From JBDKVA01 sp039679375 (lineage in GTDB: Bacteria > Bacillota > Clostridia > Acetivibrionales > DTU013): DNA of 64,000 nt. Positions 36,273 through 45,393 of the stretch are shown here, piece by piece. The notes under the pieces are model-generated. The model made no database searches and was not told where the DNA came from. It was given only the letters and a program-made list of their open reading frames with translations. The translations under genes and the position numbers were made by a program. Every line of letters starts with the position of its first letter. Within the stretch, counting starts at the first letter, position 1. The DNA lies in contig JBDKVA010000193.1 of assembly GCA_039679375.1 (NCBI GenBank), forward strand, positions 9,506 to 73,505, read 5' to 3'.

Positions 36273-36782
36273 TTATTTATATACAACAAGCTCTTCCATG
36301 GATTTTCTGGTTTTCCTCATTGCAAAATCTTCCTTTTCATAGCCTAATGGTGTAAAGGCAACCGGTTCCATGGAAGCATCCAGCTCCAGGACCCTTTTTG
36401 CCGCCCCCGCATCAAATGCGCCGATCCAGCAGGTCCCCAGCCCCTGCTCGGCAGAGGCGAGAATGATATGGTCCATAACGATGGCTGAATCAACATCGCC
36501 GTAACTCTTGCCGTCGCGGCGTCGTACCCAGCATTTCTCAGTGAGTGTACAAATACACAGGACATAAGGCGGGGCAACAAACCAATCCCTTCCGTATATT
36601 TGCTTAAGCTCTTCTTCTCTTCCCTTTGTCCGGATGACGATTATTTTAAAAGCCTGTAAATTGCAGGCCGTCGGAGCAAGCCTGGCCACCTGCAGTATTT
36701 TTTCCAGTTTTTCGTCCTCTACCGGATCGGATTTGTATGAGCGCACACTATGCCTTTTTTCAGCCAATTCCATAAAGTCCAT
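36273..36782 (-). CDS. Nitroreductase family protein
   Basis: 169 aa, start ATG 36782 with AAAAGGAGC upstream on the minus strand. The N-terminus has the family FMN-phosphate motif KRHSVRSY and the later ARLAPTACNLQAFKIIVI. SAEQGLGTCWIGAFD and FTPLGYEKEDFA complete the fold. The length is typical of the short branch of flavin-dependent NAD(P)H oxidoreductases. Members reduce nitro compounds, quinones or flavin; the substrate is not predictable. Single gene, convergent with the DUF6603 cluster. Confidence 0.9.
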   Translation of the reverse strand: MDFMELAEKRHSVRSYKSDPVEDEKLEKILQVARLAPTACNLQAFKIIVIRTKGREEELKQIYGRDWFVAPPYVLCICTLTEKCWVRRRDGKSYGDVDSAIVMDHIILASAEQGLGTCWIGAFDAGAAKRVLELDASMEPVAFTPLGYEKEDFAMRKTRKSMEELVVYK

Positions 36783-36963
36783 AAAATTCAGCTCCTTTTG
36801 CCTTTGGTGCTTTTTATGTTTAAAAGCTTCGTTTTCATTTAACGGATAAAGCTTTAACCGTTAAGCAAGCCATAATAATAGCGTATCATTCCTGAATGAA
36901 ATAGCAAGGACTTTTGCGTAAAAAATCAAAGTATATGGAAATCAGGGTAAAGCTACAAAACAT

Positions 36964-36992
36964 TTGCGATAAACTTCCAATATGTTTATAAT
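36964..36992 (+). promoter_or_regulatory. Promoter of nagA
   Basis: TTGCGA (36964-36969), a 17-bp spacer and TATAAT (36987-36992), about 97 bp upstream of the chosen start. Confidence 0.6.
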
Positions 36993-37088
36993 AAATAATG
37001 CATCGCTTATCATTGTTTTATAAGTATAAGATTAGCGGGCGTATAAAAAATGAAGCCGGAGCTGCGGCAGAATGGCGGTTTTATCATT

Positions 37089-38273
37089 ATGAACAGAGTT
37101 AAAATTATTCATGGCAAAGTTATCACTCCTTACCGTTTATTGGATGACGCATGCGTCATATATGAAGACGGCATTATAAAATATGCGGGGACAGATGAGT
37201 CCACGGCTGGAGAATTTGAAACAATTGATGCGAAAGGTTTATATGTCTCCCCGGGCTTTATTGATATCCACTCGCATGGCGGCGGCGGACATGATTTCAT
37301 GGATGGCACGGTTGACGCTTTTACCGGCGCGGCTGCAAAGCATGCGGAGCACGGTACGACGGCTATGGTGCCGACTACCTTGACAAGCACGCTGGATGAA
37401 CTAAAAAATTCCCTATATATTTTCAAGGAAGCGAAGAAGAAGGAATTCGACGGGGCTGAGCTTTTAGGGCTTCATCTGGAGGGACCTTATTTTTCCATGT
37501 CACAGAAGGGCGCTCAGGATCCGAGGTATATTAAAAATCCTGCAGTTGAAGAATATACGAAAATCCTCAGCTGGTCCGATGACATCATCCGTTGGAGCGC
37601 TGCTCCCGAGCTTGAGGGAAGCATGGAATTCGGAAGGTATCTTCATAAAAAAGGTATTCTGGCGTCCATTGCGCACTCGGATGCTATTTCATCACAGGTA
37701 GAGGAAGCGTTTGAAAATGGATTTACCCATGTGACGCATCTCTATTCCGGAATGTCGGGAGTCAGAAGGATCAATGCCTACAGGTATGGAGGCATTATAG
37801 AAAGCGCATATCTGATTGATGAAATGACAGTAGAGATTATTGCAGATGGAAAACATCTGCCGGCGGAGCTGCTGAAGCTGATCTACAAGATCAAAGGACC
37901 GTCACGCATTGCGCTGGTGACGGATTCCATGAGAGCTGCCGGAATGCCGGAAGGTGAGAGTTTGATGGGCAGTCTGAATAATGGGCAGAAGGTCATTGTA
38001 GAAGACGGCGTGGCAAAGCTGCTGGACAGGACTGCTTTTGCAGGCAGCGTGGCAACAACGGACAGGCTGGTCAGAACTATGGTCACTCTGGCGGGAGTAC
38101 CTTTGACGGATGCGGTCCGGATGATGACGTCAACACCGGCGTCGATCATTGGCGTACATGGCAGGAAAGGTGCTCTGGCGCCTGGAATGGATGCGGATAT
38201 TGTCCTGTTTGATGAGAATATCGGAGTACGTATGACGATCGTCGGCGGCAGGGTTGTTTATAAAAAGGTATAG
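37089..38273 (+). CDS. nagA: N-acetylglucosamine-6-phosphate deacetylase
   Basis: 394 aa from ATG 37089, whose IIHGKVITPYRLLDDA matches family N-termini; an in-frame ATG at 37050 adds 13 residues and neither has a strong site. Amidohydrolase-fold motifs are PGFIDIHSHGGGGHDFMDG (HxH), GLHLEGPYFS (metal Glu), SIAHSDA, HLYSGMSG (His ligand), and ALVTDSMRAAGMPEGE with the catalytic Asp. The C-terminus has TPASIIGVHGRKGALAPGMD. It removes acetate from GlcNAc-6-phosphate in amino-sugar use and wall recycling, in the cytoplasm. No nagB is adjacent. HLYSGM replaces the common HLFNAM, a mild variation near the active site. Confidence 0.93.
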   Translation: MNRVKIIHGKVITPYRLLDDACVIYEDGIIKYAGTDESTAGEFETIDAKGLYVSPGFIDIHSHGGGGHDFMDGTVDAFTGAAAKHAEHGTTAMVPTTLTSTLDELKNSLYIFKEAKKKEFDGAELLGLHLEGPYFSMSQKGAQDPRYIKNPAVEEYTKILSWSDDIIRWSAAPELEGSMEFGRYLHKKGILASIAHSDAISSQVEEAFENGFTHVTHLYSGMSGVRRINAYRYGGIIESAYLIDEMTVEIIADGKHLPAELLKLIYKIKGPSRIALVTDSMRAAGMPEGESLMGSLNNGQKVIVEDGVAKLLDRTAFAGSVATTDRLVRTMVTLAGVPLTDAVRMMTSTPASIIGVHGRKGALAPGMDADIVLFDENIGVRMTIVGGRVVYKKV

Positions 38274-38304
38274 AGTCAGCGAGAATTGCATATTATAAAC
38301 GCAT

Positions 38305-38333
38305 AATGGGCTCAATAATTGAGCCCATTTTTA
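38305..38333 (+). terminator. Intrinsic terminator after nagA
   Basis: Perfect stem AATGGGCTCAA/TTGAGCCCATT with loop TAA, followed by TTTTA on the plus strand. Confidence 0.9.
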
Positions 38334-38356
38334 TAATTATACTGTTATACAGGTAT

Positions 38357-40024
38357 TTAACTCTTTGCAACATCTTTCCAGGTGAATTTGAAACTGCTTT
38401 TCCAAAGAATCACAAGCAACAGCAGTGAAATCAAAGTATTCAGCCCAACTCCGCAGAAGATCCTGCCCATAAAGTAATGTGCCGCCGCCAGAATACCGCA
38501 AATTGCAAAGGACAGGAACATAACAGCGGTACTGCTTCCACCCTGCGTATATTGGAAATCCTTATAAAAAGGCAACTCTTTGCTTTTAAACTTGAAAACA
38601 AATAACAGGAGAATAATCATGTTTATAAACATCAGAATAATGTCCAAAAGAATTCTGACACCGTAAATACCTATAAACAGCAGGCTGAGCAATATATAAA
38701 CGGGCAGTATATATTTCAGTATAAAGCTTTTCAAAGCGCCTTTTATTACGGGAACCGGCGAGGTAATCGGTAAAGCCCGGTAAATCCATGCCCCCTTGTA
38801 TCGTTCACTTGTACTGAGAAACTGTATTGAGGATGTAAGTAATGCCGCGGATAGATATATCCATAAATAATACCTGCTGCTTGAAAGTTTAGTCAGTATT
38901 TCAGGAATGGGGCTATCTTTCCTCGCGACGTTTATTATAAAAATGAACGGAAAGATAAAAGATAGAGCGAGATTCGGATATATTTTAAGCTTTAGCTTGC
39001 GTTCATTAGATAACATGTTATGTGAAAATAAGAAGAAGGTGCCTTCCAGCTTATCATAACAGAGCCACTTTGCCAAAACCCGCTGCCTTTTTTCTTTTGC
39101 CGCAGCTTTTTTTCTTTTACTCCCGCTGTTGTTATTGAGCTTCTGAAGGTTCTTTTCAAAATAAGGCGTCACTGCTTTTGTATATATGATAAGGGCTGCG
39201 GCGGGTATGACCAACCCTGTGACGGCTTGTATGATAAATTCTTTTGTAAAGCTGTGCTCTATAAGCATGCTGAAGGGTGCAGCAAACCAGGTAGAGGGAA
39301 GAAGGACATTCCACCACTTTGGTGTATATGTAATGTTGATATCTACTATTTCGAATATCCGCCCTATTAACTGATAGGCTACGGTCATAAAAACTGCAAG
39401 TATGATTTGAACATAATTGATGATATCCTTAAGCTTTTCTCCGTCGAAGAATTTGAGGATCAGTGAATAGATTATGGAAGTAAAAAGGATGACAAAGCAA
39501 CAAATCAATATAAGCTCCAGCACAAAAATCAAAAAGAAGGTAAAGCCGTAAACAAATAATGAGGCTGCCAGAGCAGGTCCGGCTATCGCCATCGTGATAC
39601 TGAAAAGGTAAATCACAATATGAATCAGTTTCGCAGTATTAATGGTCTGCGGACTGACGGGCCTCGGAAGAAGAATGTTTTTATCTTTTATGTCCAGCAA
39701 GACATCAGAAAAGTCGGAAATCATTGTTGTCATCACCATAAATATGATCACGCCAAAAACCATATTCATTTTGAAGAACAGCGGGAAAGGAAAAAGGATC
39801 AAAACTCCAATAAACAATCCCATAAAACCGTATATCAGCAGGGAGGTTTTGAAAGAGCCTTTTCCGTCGGATTTTTTGCTGTTGCTCATGATTGTAGGAA
39901 CTCTTCTGTTATCCATAATGAGCTTCATCTGTAATATTTTCCGCATTACCTTATAGTCAGCTCCGAGCCTGGTAAACAGAAAGCTGAATCTATCCAGTAT
40001 TTTTAAGAAAACAAAATCTTTCAT
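38357..40024 (-). CDS. ABC-2 type exporter permease
   Basis: 555 aa. About twelve hydrophobic helices are visible (for example SLLIYGFMGLFIGVLILFPF, LLSLLFIGIYGVRILLDIIL), split by a cytoplasmic loop with KKAAAKEKRQR near residue 310. Large two-half permeases of this kind pair with one ATPase to export an unknown substrate or regulate wall homeostasis. The ATPase gene lies 2 nt upstream in the same operon and should be its partner. No substrate can be named from sequence. Confidence 0.85.
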   Translation of the reverse strand: MKDFVFLKILDRFSFLFTRLGADYKVMRKILQMKLIMDNRRVPTIMSNSKKSDGKGSFKTSLLIYGFMGLFIGVLILFPFPLFFKMNMVFGVIIFMVMTTMISDFSDVLLDIKDKNILLPRPVSPQTINTAKLIHIVIYLFSITMAIAGPALAASLFVYGFTFFLIFVLELILICCFVILFTSIIYSLILKFFDGEKLKDIINYVQIILAVFMTVAYQLIGRIFEIVDINITYTPKWWNVLLPSTWFAAPFSMLIEHSFTKEFIIQAVTGLVIPAAALIIYTKAVTPYFEKNLQKLNNNSGSKRKKAAAKEKRQRVLAKWLCYDKLEGTFFLFSHNMLSNERKLKLKIYPNLALSFIFPFIFIINVARKDSPIPEILTKLSSSRYYLWIYLSAALLTSSIQFLSTSERYKGAWIYRALPITSPVPVIKGALKSFILKYILPVYILLSLLFIGIYGVRILLDIILMFINMIILLLFVFKFKSKELPFYKDFQYTQGGSSTAVMFLSFAICGILAAAHYFMGRIFCGVGLNTLISLLLLVILWKSSFKFTWKDVAKS

Positions 40025-40026
40025 GT

Positions 40027-40863
40027 CTATACCTCTTTCAGCACGGAAATAAATTCCCCGGCTATATCCTTATATTTGCTGAATCCTGTCAGCTGGTTGA
40101 AAATCTCTTCCAGCGAACCTTCGCGGCACTTCTCCTTCAATTCGTCAAAGGTACCGTCGGCAACGATTTTACCGTCATTTATAAGGATGATCCTGCTGCT
40201 TATCTTCTCAACCACATCCATGATATGTGATGAATAGAAAATGGTTTTACCCTCGGCCGCAAGCTCGGTCATCACTTCCTTAAAAACCATTACGCTGTTT
40301 GCATCAAGACCGCTTAGAGGCTCATCGAAAAACAAGATTTCAGGATTGTGAAGAAGGCTCGCGATAATGAGGAGCTTTTGTTTCATTCCTTTTGAATAGG
40401 AAGATATCCTGGAGTTATAAACATCTTCTATTCCGAATAAAGCCATCAGCTTTTTTGCCTTATTATCGACTGTTTCACAATCCATTCCGTAAATTTCACC
40501 GATAAAAGTAAGGTACTCATATGCGGTAAGAGTGTCATAAACCTCGGCTGTCTCAGGGACATAGCCAATCCTTCTTTTGTATTCGACACTGCCATTTGCA
40601 ATATCCTCACCGAATACGTTGACAGTGCCGGTGAAACCATCCAGCATCCCGAGGATTATTTTTACCGTAGTGCTTTTCCCTGCGCCGTTTGGCCCGATAT
40701 ATCCAATGATCTGGCCTTTGTATATATCCAGGTCGATCCCTTTCAGTACTTCCTTGTCACTGTAGCTCATCTTCAAATTCCTGATGGATACGGCAGCCTT
40801 ACTGTCTAGCGCCGTATTTGTACAAGTATCCGGCTCCCTGTTTTTATCAGCAATTAAGCCCAT
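40027..40863 (-). CDS. ABC transporter ATP-binding protein
   Basis: 278 aa from ATG 40863, with TGGAGG 7 nt upstream on the minus strand. Walker A is GYIGPNGAGKST, the signature motif reads YSKGMKQKL, Walker B is PEILFFDEPLSGLD and the switch His is in IFYSSHIMDVVEK. It belongs to the CcmA/ABC-2 exporter group. The operon continues with the 12-TM permease. The gene diverges from the marR operon. Confidence 0.95.
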   Translation of the reverse strand: MGLIADKNREPDTCTNTALDSKAAVSIRNLKMSYSDKEVLKGIDLDIYKGQIIGYIGPNGAGKSTTVKIILGMLDGFTGTVNVFGEDIANGSVEYKRRIGYVPETAEVYDTLTAYEYLTFIGEIYGMDCETVDNKAKKLMALFGIEDVYNSRISSYSKGMKQKLLIIASLLHNPEILFFDEPLSGLDANSVMVFKEVMTELAAEGKTIFYSSHIMDVVEKISSRIILINDGKIVADGTFDELKEKCREGSLEEIFNQLTGFSKYKDIAGEFISVLKEV

Positions 40864-41077
40864 ATCATTTCCTCCATTTAGTTACTTATTTACAATATAG
40901 GATATTATATCACATAATTATACGGCTCTTATAAAATATTGTTTACTATTATTACAGCGAAACAAACATTAATAAATCGGCACTTTACGCGCCTTACATA
41001 AATATCGCGAACGCTTCTTCAATGCGCCATTTCCGGGAGGTTCCGGAAGGATCAGTGAAAAAATTTGTAATTAGGTC

Positions 41078-41131
41078 TTGACATTGAAGACTTTATGTAA
41101 TATATTACTTATTAAATGAGTAATATATTAC
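41078..41131 (+). promoter_or_regulatory. marR promoter with twin 12-bp palindromic operators
   Basis: TTGACA (41078-41083), a 17-bp spacer and TATATT (41101-41106). The 12-bp perfect palindrome GTAATATATTAC occurs twice, at 41097-41108 over the -10 box and at 41120-41131 just before the ribosome binding site. The centres are 23 bp apart, close to two helix turns. Together the copies also form a larger inverted repeat. MarR proteins bind such palindromes, so autorepression is the natural reading. Confidence 0.85.
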
Positions 41132-41146
41132 ATGAAGGAGGACGCC

Positions 41147-41590
41147 ATGAATTTTCAGGATTTCGACGACAGGTATACGATATTCGGCATGCTGTTTGTA
41201 CTTGGTAACCGGCTTCAGGTGATCGGAGATAAGTTTTATGAAGAGATCACGGCAAAACAATGGTTCTTGCTTGTAATGCTCGACCTGCTCGGAGAAAACC
41301 ATCCGGATCTGAATGGGCTTTCGGAAGCGGCAGGCAGTTCTCATCAGAATGTAAAGCAGCTTGTCCTGAAGCTCGAGCAGAAAGGATATGTGGAACTGTA
41401 TACGGATGATTCCGACAAAAGGAAATGCAGAATACGAATTACTGACAAATATGATGAAATAAGAGAAAAATACCGCGGCAAGCAAATTGAATTCATGCAG
41501 ACGCTCTTTGAAGGAATAGAACCGGAAACGCTTAAACATACAGTAAATACCATGCTGAAACTGGAAGAAAATATGGAGATGATGAAATGA
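41147..41590 (+). CDS. MarR family transcriptional regulator
   Basis: 147 aa from ATG 41147 after AAGGAGG; the longer frame from 41132 overlaps that site. The winged helix reads NGLSEAAGSSHQNVKQLVLK (recognition helix region), LEQKGYVEL and DDSDKRKCRIRIT (wing). N- and C-terminal helices fit the dimer interface. It probably represses its own operon through the twin GTAATATATTAC sites. Its ATGA stop/start overlap with the flavodoxin gene indicates coupled expression. Confidence 0.93.
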   Translation: MNFQDFDDRYTIFGMLFVLGNRLQVIGDKFYEEITAKQWFLLVMLDLLGENHPDLNGLSEAAGSSHQNVKQLVLKLEQKGYVELYTDDSDKRKCRIRITDKYDEIREKYRGKQIEFMQTLFEGIEPETLKHTVNTMLKLEENMEMMK

Positions 41591-42120
41591 ATCAGAAAAC
41601 AGTCGTAGTTTACAAGTCAAAAACAGGATTCGCAAAAAGGTATGCGGAATGGATCGCAGAGGCATTGCAGTGCGACTTGAAAGAAAATGCAAAGATGTCC
41701 CTGGAGGATATTATCCATTACGATACGATCATATATGGCGGTGGGCTATACGCGGTTGGCATTAATGGAATCAACCTTATTAAAAATAATTATGATGCAC
41801 TGAAGGATAAAAATCTCGTCGTATTTGCAACAGGCGTCACGCCGCCGCGCGAGGATGATATGGTGAAGGTACGGGAAATGAACTTCACGGAAGAACAAAG
41901 GAAGACGATAAAGTTTTTCTATTTCAGGGGCGGATTTAATTTCTCAAAGCTGAATATGGGAAATAAAATTTTGATGACGATGATGAAGTCAAAGTTAAAA
42001 AATGAAAAGACGCCTTCCGATGATGAAAGAGACATGTTGGAGGCAATAGACAAGCCGGTGGATTTTACGGACAGGAATAATATCCTGCCGCTTATAAAAT
42101 ATGTGGAGGGAATAAAATGA
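41587..42120 (+). CDS. Flavodoxin-domain protein (HemG-like)
   Basis: 177 aa. The N-terminal TVVVYKSKTGFAKRYAEWIA is the FMN-phosphate loop of flavodoxins, followed by YDTIIYGGGLYAVGINGINL and VVFATGVTPPRED. It resembles the flavodoxin-domain proteins related to protoporphyrinogen oxidase HemG, but electron transfer in general is as likely. It overlaps marR by 4 nt upstream and the FMN-binding protein gene by 4 nt downstream, so the three act together. Confidence 0.85.
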   Translation: MNQKTVVVYKSKTGFAKRYAEWIAEALQCDLKENAKMSLEDIIHYDTIIYGGGLYAVGINGINLIKNNYDALKDKNLVVFATGVTPPREDDMVKVREMNFTEEQRKTIKFFYFRGGFNFSKLNMGNKILMTMMKSKLKNEKTPSDDERDMLEAIDKPVDFTDRNNILPLIKYVEGIK

Positions 42121-42518
42121 AACGTGGATTAAAAATTTTTGGCATTGTTGTACTGATTTTTGCAGTTGCCATTGCTGCATTATACATCTGGATGACGGTA
42201 GACCAGCGCTCAAAAATTAGCCAATTGGTTTTTGAAGAGATCGATATGTCGCAGGTTATGGACGGGACATATACAGGGGCTGCGAGTACGGGACTTGTCA
42301 GTGTTGAAGCCCGGGTAACCGTAGCAGGGAATAAAATAACCGGCATAGAATTGCTGAAGCATGACAATGGTAAGGGCGGTAAGGCAGAAGTTATCATTAA
42401 TGACATGATTCAACGCAATACGTATGACGTGGATGGCGTCAGCGGGGCTACGGCTTCAAGCCAGACAATAAAAAGCACCGTTTGTAATGCGCTTTTGAAG
42501 GGAGTAACAAAAAAATAG
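42117..42518 (+). CDS. Membrane-anchored FMN-binding domain protein
   Basis: 133 aa. Residues 5-27 are an N-terminal membrane segment (LKIFGIVVLIFAVAIAALYI). The remainder is an FMN-binding domain (as in RnfG/NqrC and NosR): YTGAASTGLVSVEARVTV and VDGVSGATASSQTIKS, where SGAT is the site at which ApbE-type flavin transferases attach FMN to Thr. It should sit outside the membrane and relay electrons, possibly to or from the flavodoxin encoded just upstream. Last gene of the operon. Confidence 0.92.
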   Translation: MKRGLKIFGIVVLIFAVAIAALYIWMTVDQRSKISQLVFEEIDMSQVMDGTYTGAASTGLVSVEARVTVAGNKITGIELLKHDNGKGGKAEVIINDMIQRNTYDVDGVSGATASSQTIKSTVCNALLKGVTKK

Positions 42519-42529
42519 CCGTCTGAATG

Positions 42530-42581
42530 AAAGCCGGGTTTACACTGCCAGCTGGGTCCGGCATGTAAAATCCGGCTTTTT
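42530..42581 (+). terminator. Intrinsic terminator after the marR operon
   Basis: Stem AAAGCCGG/CCGGCTTT with a T tail; an inner GTTTACA/TGTAAA pairing extends it. Confidence 0.8.
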
Positions 42582-42635
42582 ACTCTGGGAGCAAGCCCGG
42601 CTTATATACGGCAAGAGTATCCGCGATGGACTGAG

Positions 42636-43748
42636 TCAAAGCAGCCTTGAGGCGTCGATCAGCTTTTCGTCATAATACCCATTGGGCATCAATGTGTGAA
42701 TCATCTGTTTTGCGAGTACCGTATTCCCATATTTGGTAAGATGTATATTATCATACCTCCAAACGGGAATAGGTGTATTTTCAAAAAGCCTGAACACATC
42801 AATGCAATCTGCACCGATTTTTTCGGCATGCTTATACAGGATTTCGTTATATTCCATATAGTAGTCAAACCGCTCTTTCCCGCATTTGCAGGCAACATCG
42901 GCAGGGTCATACTCTACGTGTTCATCAAAATGCTGTCCTCGGCCGGGCGCAATATACACTATTTTACACCCGGGTGAAGTACCGAGTATCATGCCGGTGA
43001 GCTTTTGAAGGCCGTTTTCAAACTGCTCGCAGCTTAAGCGTATCTGGTCATTTGCACCAATCGAAAAAATGAAAATATCAGGCGTATATCTGCCTATCCG
43101 CTCTTCAAAATTTTCTATGAAATATGTAACTGTCCTGTTTCCGATACCGCTGTTATAAACCTCCACATACCTGGATCCAATTCCGGCGAGAGTAATAAAT
43201 GCCGTGCCGCTGCATTGGATATTCCGGAATTCTATGTTATGTTCACATGCTCCCGATACAGAAAGAATTATTGGAAACTGCTCCCAGCCCTGATGTCTTT
43301 CGGGATTTCCGAGTGTGTTTACATGGGATTCAACAGGCGCCCCGTCTACATAAATATCGAAGAGGCAGCTATGCGAGTCCGGACGTTTTTGCAGGTAGAG
43401 CACGATTGTGTCTGTCGGGCACGAGTAACGAAAACCCAGGCTTTCACCATTTTCAGCAACGGCAGTACGTGAATATATTAGGCGGCACATTGGCTCGTCA
43501 CAATCAGGAAGCGTGTTTATGACCGATTTGCACCCTGTGATTGTAATGTCCTTCCCAAATTTGTAGAAAGCGTCGTTTTGATAGATTGCCTCAATGACAA
43601 GCGTTGACCACGACGGCATTCCCGGATAGCATAATACTGCCTCTGTTCTGGGAACAGGATCGAAGTCATAACGGTTGTAGGAAAGGCTGTCACCTGATAT
43701 AAGCACCTTTGTACCATTTTTATTCAGTAATGAACTATATTTTTCCAT
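42636..43748 (-). CDS. SGNH/GDSL-family hydrolase
   Basis: About 370 aa from the ATG at 43748. The frame is open to 43871, but a TATAAT at 43803-43798 suggests transcription starts inside it, and the family block I lies soon after 43748. Blocks are ISGDSLSYNRYD (catalytic Ser), FIFSIGANDQIR (Gly and Asn of the oxyanion hole), and YDNIHLTKYGNTVLA (Asp-x-x-His). A middle beta module resembles the accessory jelly-roll of SGNH carbohydrate esterases. It likely deacylates a glycan or lipid. No signal peptide is visible. A decayed second copy of the C-terminal region occurs at 46216-46345. Confidence 0.85.
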   Translation of the reverse strand: MEKYSSLLNKNGTKVLISGDSLSYNRYDFDPVPRTEAVLCYPGMPSWSTLVIEAIYQNDAFYKFGKDITITGCKSVINTLPDCDEPMCRLIYSRTAVAENGESLGFRYSCPTDTIVLYLQKRPDSHSCLFDIYVDGAPVESHVNTLGNPERHQGWEQFPIILSVSGACEHNIEFRNIQCSGTAFITLAGIGSRYVEVYNSGIGNRTVTYFIENFEERIGRYTPDIFIFSIGANDQIRLSCEQFENGLQKLTGMILGTSPGCKIVYIAPGRGQHFDEHVEYDPADVACKCGKERFDYYMEYNEILYKHAEKIGADCIDVFRLFENTPIPVWRYDNIHLTKYGNTVLAKQMIHTLMPNGYYDEKLIDASRLL

Positions 43749-43957
43749 ATTTTTGACCTGACTTAGTAATGTAGTTTGCATATTCTGCAACATGGATATT
43801 ATATCATGATTATATGCAAGCAAATATGATAAATTTAAACAATATGATATGCTGTACGTGGTTTTCTGCATACAGCAATAAAATTTTTAATATGACATAC
43901 TGCTGTCAAATTTACTCATGTATACTATAATCCTTGGTAAAAGGAGGAAGATTTTGC

Positions 43958-45049
43958 ATGACGAATAAAGAACGATTCTTAAATCATATGAATTTCAAAG
44001 GTGTTGACAGATGCTTCTGTATGGAGACGGGTTTTTGGAGTGAATTATTTTCGGAATGGCCGATGTTTGCCGCTGCCAACGTAAAGAATAATGCACAGGC
44101 CAATGCGTTCCTCGGACTTGATATGATTGAAAACTTTTGGGGTGAGCTAATCCATGCAAATACATTTCTCGAACCGTTTTATTCAAGTACATTATTAGGT
44201 GAAACTGAAACCACTGAGATAATGTATAATTCATATGGGGTCGTTATAGAGAAAATGAAACCGTTATACGGGGAACGCAGCCGCATGCTGCGACCTTCAA
44301 TTGTTACACCCGGCGACTGGCATCGTACAAAGGCGGAACGATTTATTATTGCCGATCCGAAAAGGAATGTTGATATTGAGCAATGCAGAAAAAATCTATC
44401 CGGAGTAGTCGATAGTCCTCTGGGGCTTTACTGTGGCTCTATGGTTGGCTTAATCGCACAGATGCTTACATTTGAAGGTATGATATACTCATGCTTTGAT
44501 TATCCGGAAATGATGGAAGATATGGTGGAAACGTGCTTTCGGCTTATTGACCGTTTTCTGGATCAGGTGCTTCCGCACTTCAAATTTGACATAGCTTGTT
44601 TTTATGAAAATATCACATGCAAGAATGGACCCACCTTGCCGGTATGGTTCTTCCGGGAAATTGTCGTGCCGCGCTACAAGCTGATTTGTAAAAAACTGAA
44701 TCAATATGGAGTGAATTTAATATCCGTGGGCAGCGACGGCGACATTCGCCCCCTGCTTCCATACTTCCTGGAATGCGGTGTCAATTGCCTCTCCCCATAT
44801 GAAGTCAATGGCTGCGTACATCCGGATGAGCTGCTGAGCCGGTATCCTGGCGCACTTCGGATTATCGGCGGCGTTGACAAGCTTGAAATAGCCAAGGGAA
44901 AAGAGGAAATCGACAAGTATCTGCAATCTATTTATAAAGCGGTTGTACGCGGCGGGTACATCCCGCATATTGACCATGATGTACCTCCGAGTATAAGCGA
45001 AGAAAACTTTGTCTATTATCTGGAACAGAAGCGGAAGCTGCTTGGTTAA
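43958..45049 (+). CDS. Uroporphyrinogen decarboxylase (URO-D)-like protein
   Basis: 363 aa from ATG 43958 after AAAAGGAGG. The sequence has the URO-D TIM-barrel layout: NKERFLNHMNFKGVDRCF at the start, DFDIACFYENITCKNGP-like middle strands (FDIACFYENITCKNGP), NLISVGSDGDIRPLLPYFLE, VNCLSPYEVNG, IIGGVDKLEIAKGKEEIDKY, and YIPHIDHDVPPSISEENF. The last two segments match the corrinoid methyltransferase and ancestral URO-D-like branch rather than HemE itself. Such proteins often act on methyl donors or in carbohydrate loci; the substrate is unknown. Monocistronic or followed by a 74-codon ORF. Confidence 0.85.
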   Translation: MTNKERFLNHMNFKGVDRCFCMETGFWSELFSEWPMFAAANVKNNAQANAFLGLDMIENFWGELIHANTFLEPFYSSTLLGETETTEIMYNSYGVVIEKMKPLYGERSRMLRPSIVTPGDWHRTKAERFIIADPKRNVDIEQCRKNLSGVVDSPLGLYCGSMVGLIAQMLTFEGMIYSCFDYPEMMEDMVETCFRLIDRFLDQVLPHFKFDIACFYENITCKNGPTLPVWFFREIVVPRYKLICKKLNQYGVNLISVGSDGDIRPLLPYFLECGVNCLSPYEVNGCVHPDELLSRYPGALRIIGGVDKLEIAKGKEEIDKYLQSIYKAVVRGGYIPHIDHDVPPSISEENFVYYLEQKRKLLG

Positions 45050-45050
45050 T

Positions 45051-45275
45051 ATGCGCAGGTCCGATGACGATTTTATTTATATACTGTTTGATCATATTGA
45101 CGGGGATAACCTGTTCGGTAAGCTTCTTTGCAAAGCTCTTATAAGGGAGCTTGCCGAAAACGTTGCCGAACTGCATAACATTCATCTAAGGTTGATAATC
45201 AGCAGTTCATCAGAGCGGGATATTGCGATTAAATTGTCTATTTATCACATAGACATAATTCAATGGTCTACATAA
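45051..45275 (+). CDS. Small hypothetical ORF (74 aa)
   Basis: ATG 45051 lies one base after the URO-D-like stop. The product begins MRRSDDDFIYILFDHIDGDN and is not recognised. No clear ribosome binding site; translation could be coupled. May be a gene relic. Confidence 0.35.
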   Translation: MRRSDDDFIYILFDHIDGDNLFGKLLCKALIRELAENVAELHNIHLRLIISSSSERDIAIKLSIYHIDIIQWST

Positions 45276-45393
45276 GCAGGCTTTGTATATTTGTGTTTGA
45301 TTATATGGTAAATTATTGATATCATTGTTGCAGGATAGTATTATATGACGAATTACTTATAATTTATATAAAATACGAAGGGAATTGAAAAAA

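Noticed and set aside
43749..43871. Longer N-terminus of the SGNH hydrolase
   Set aside because: A TATAAT-type box lies within it, and family homology begins only after 43748.
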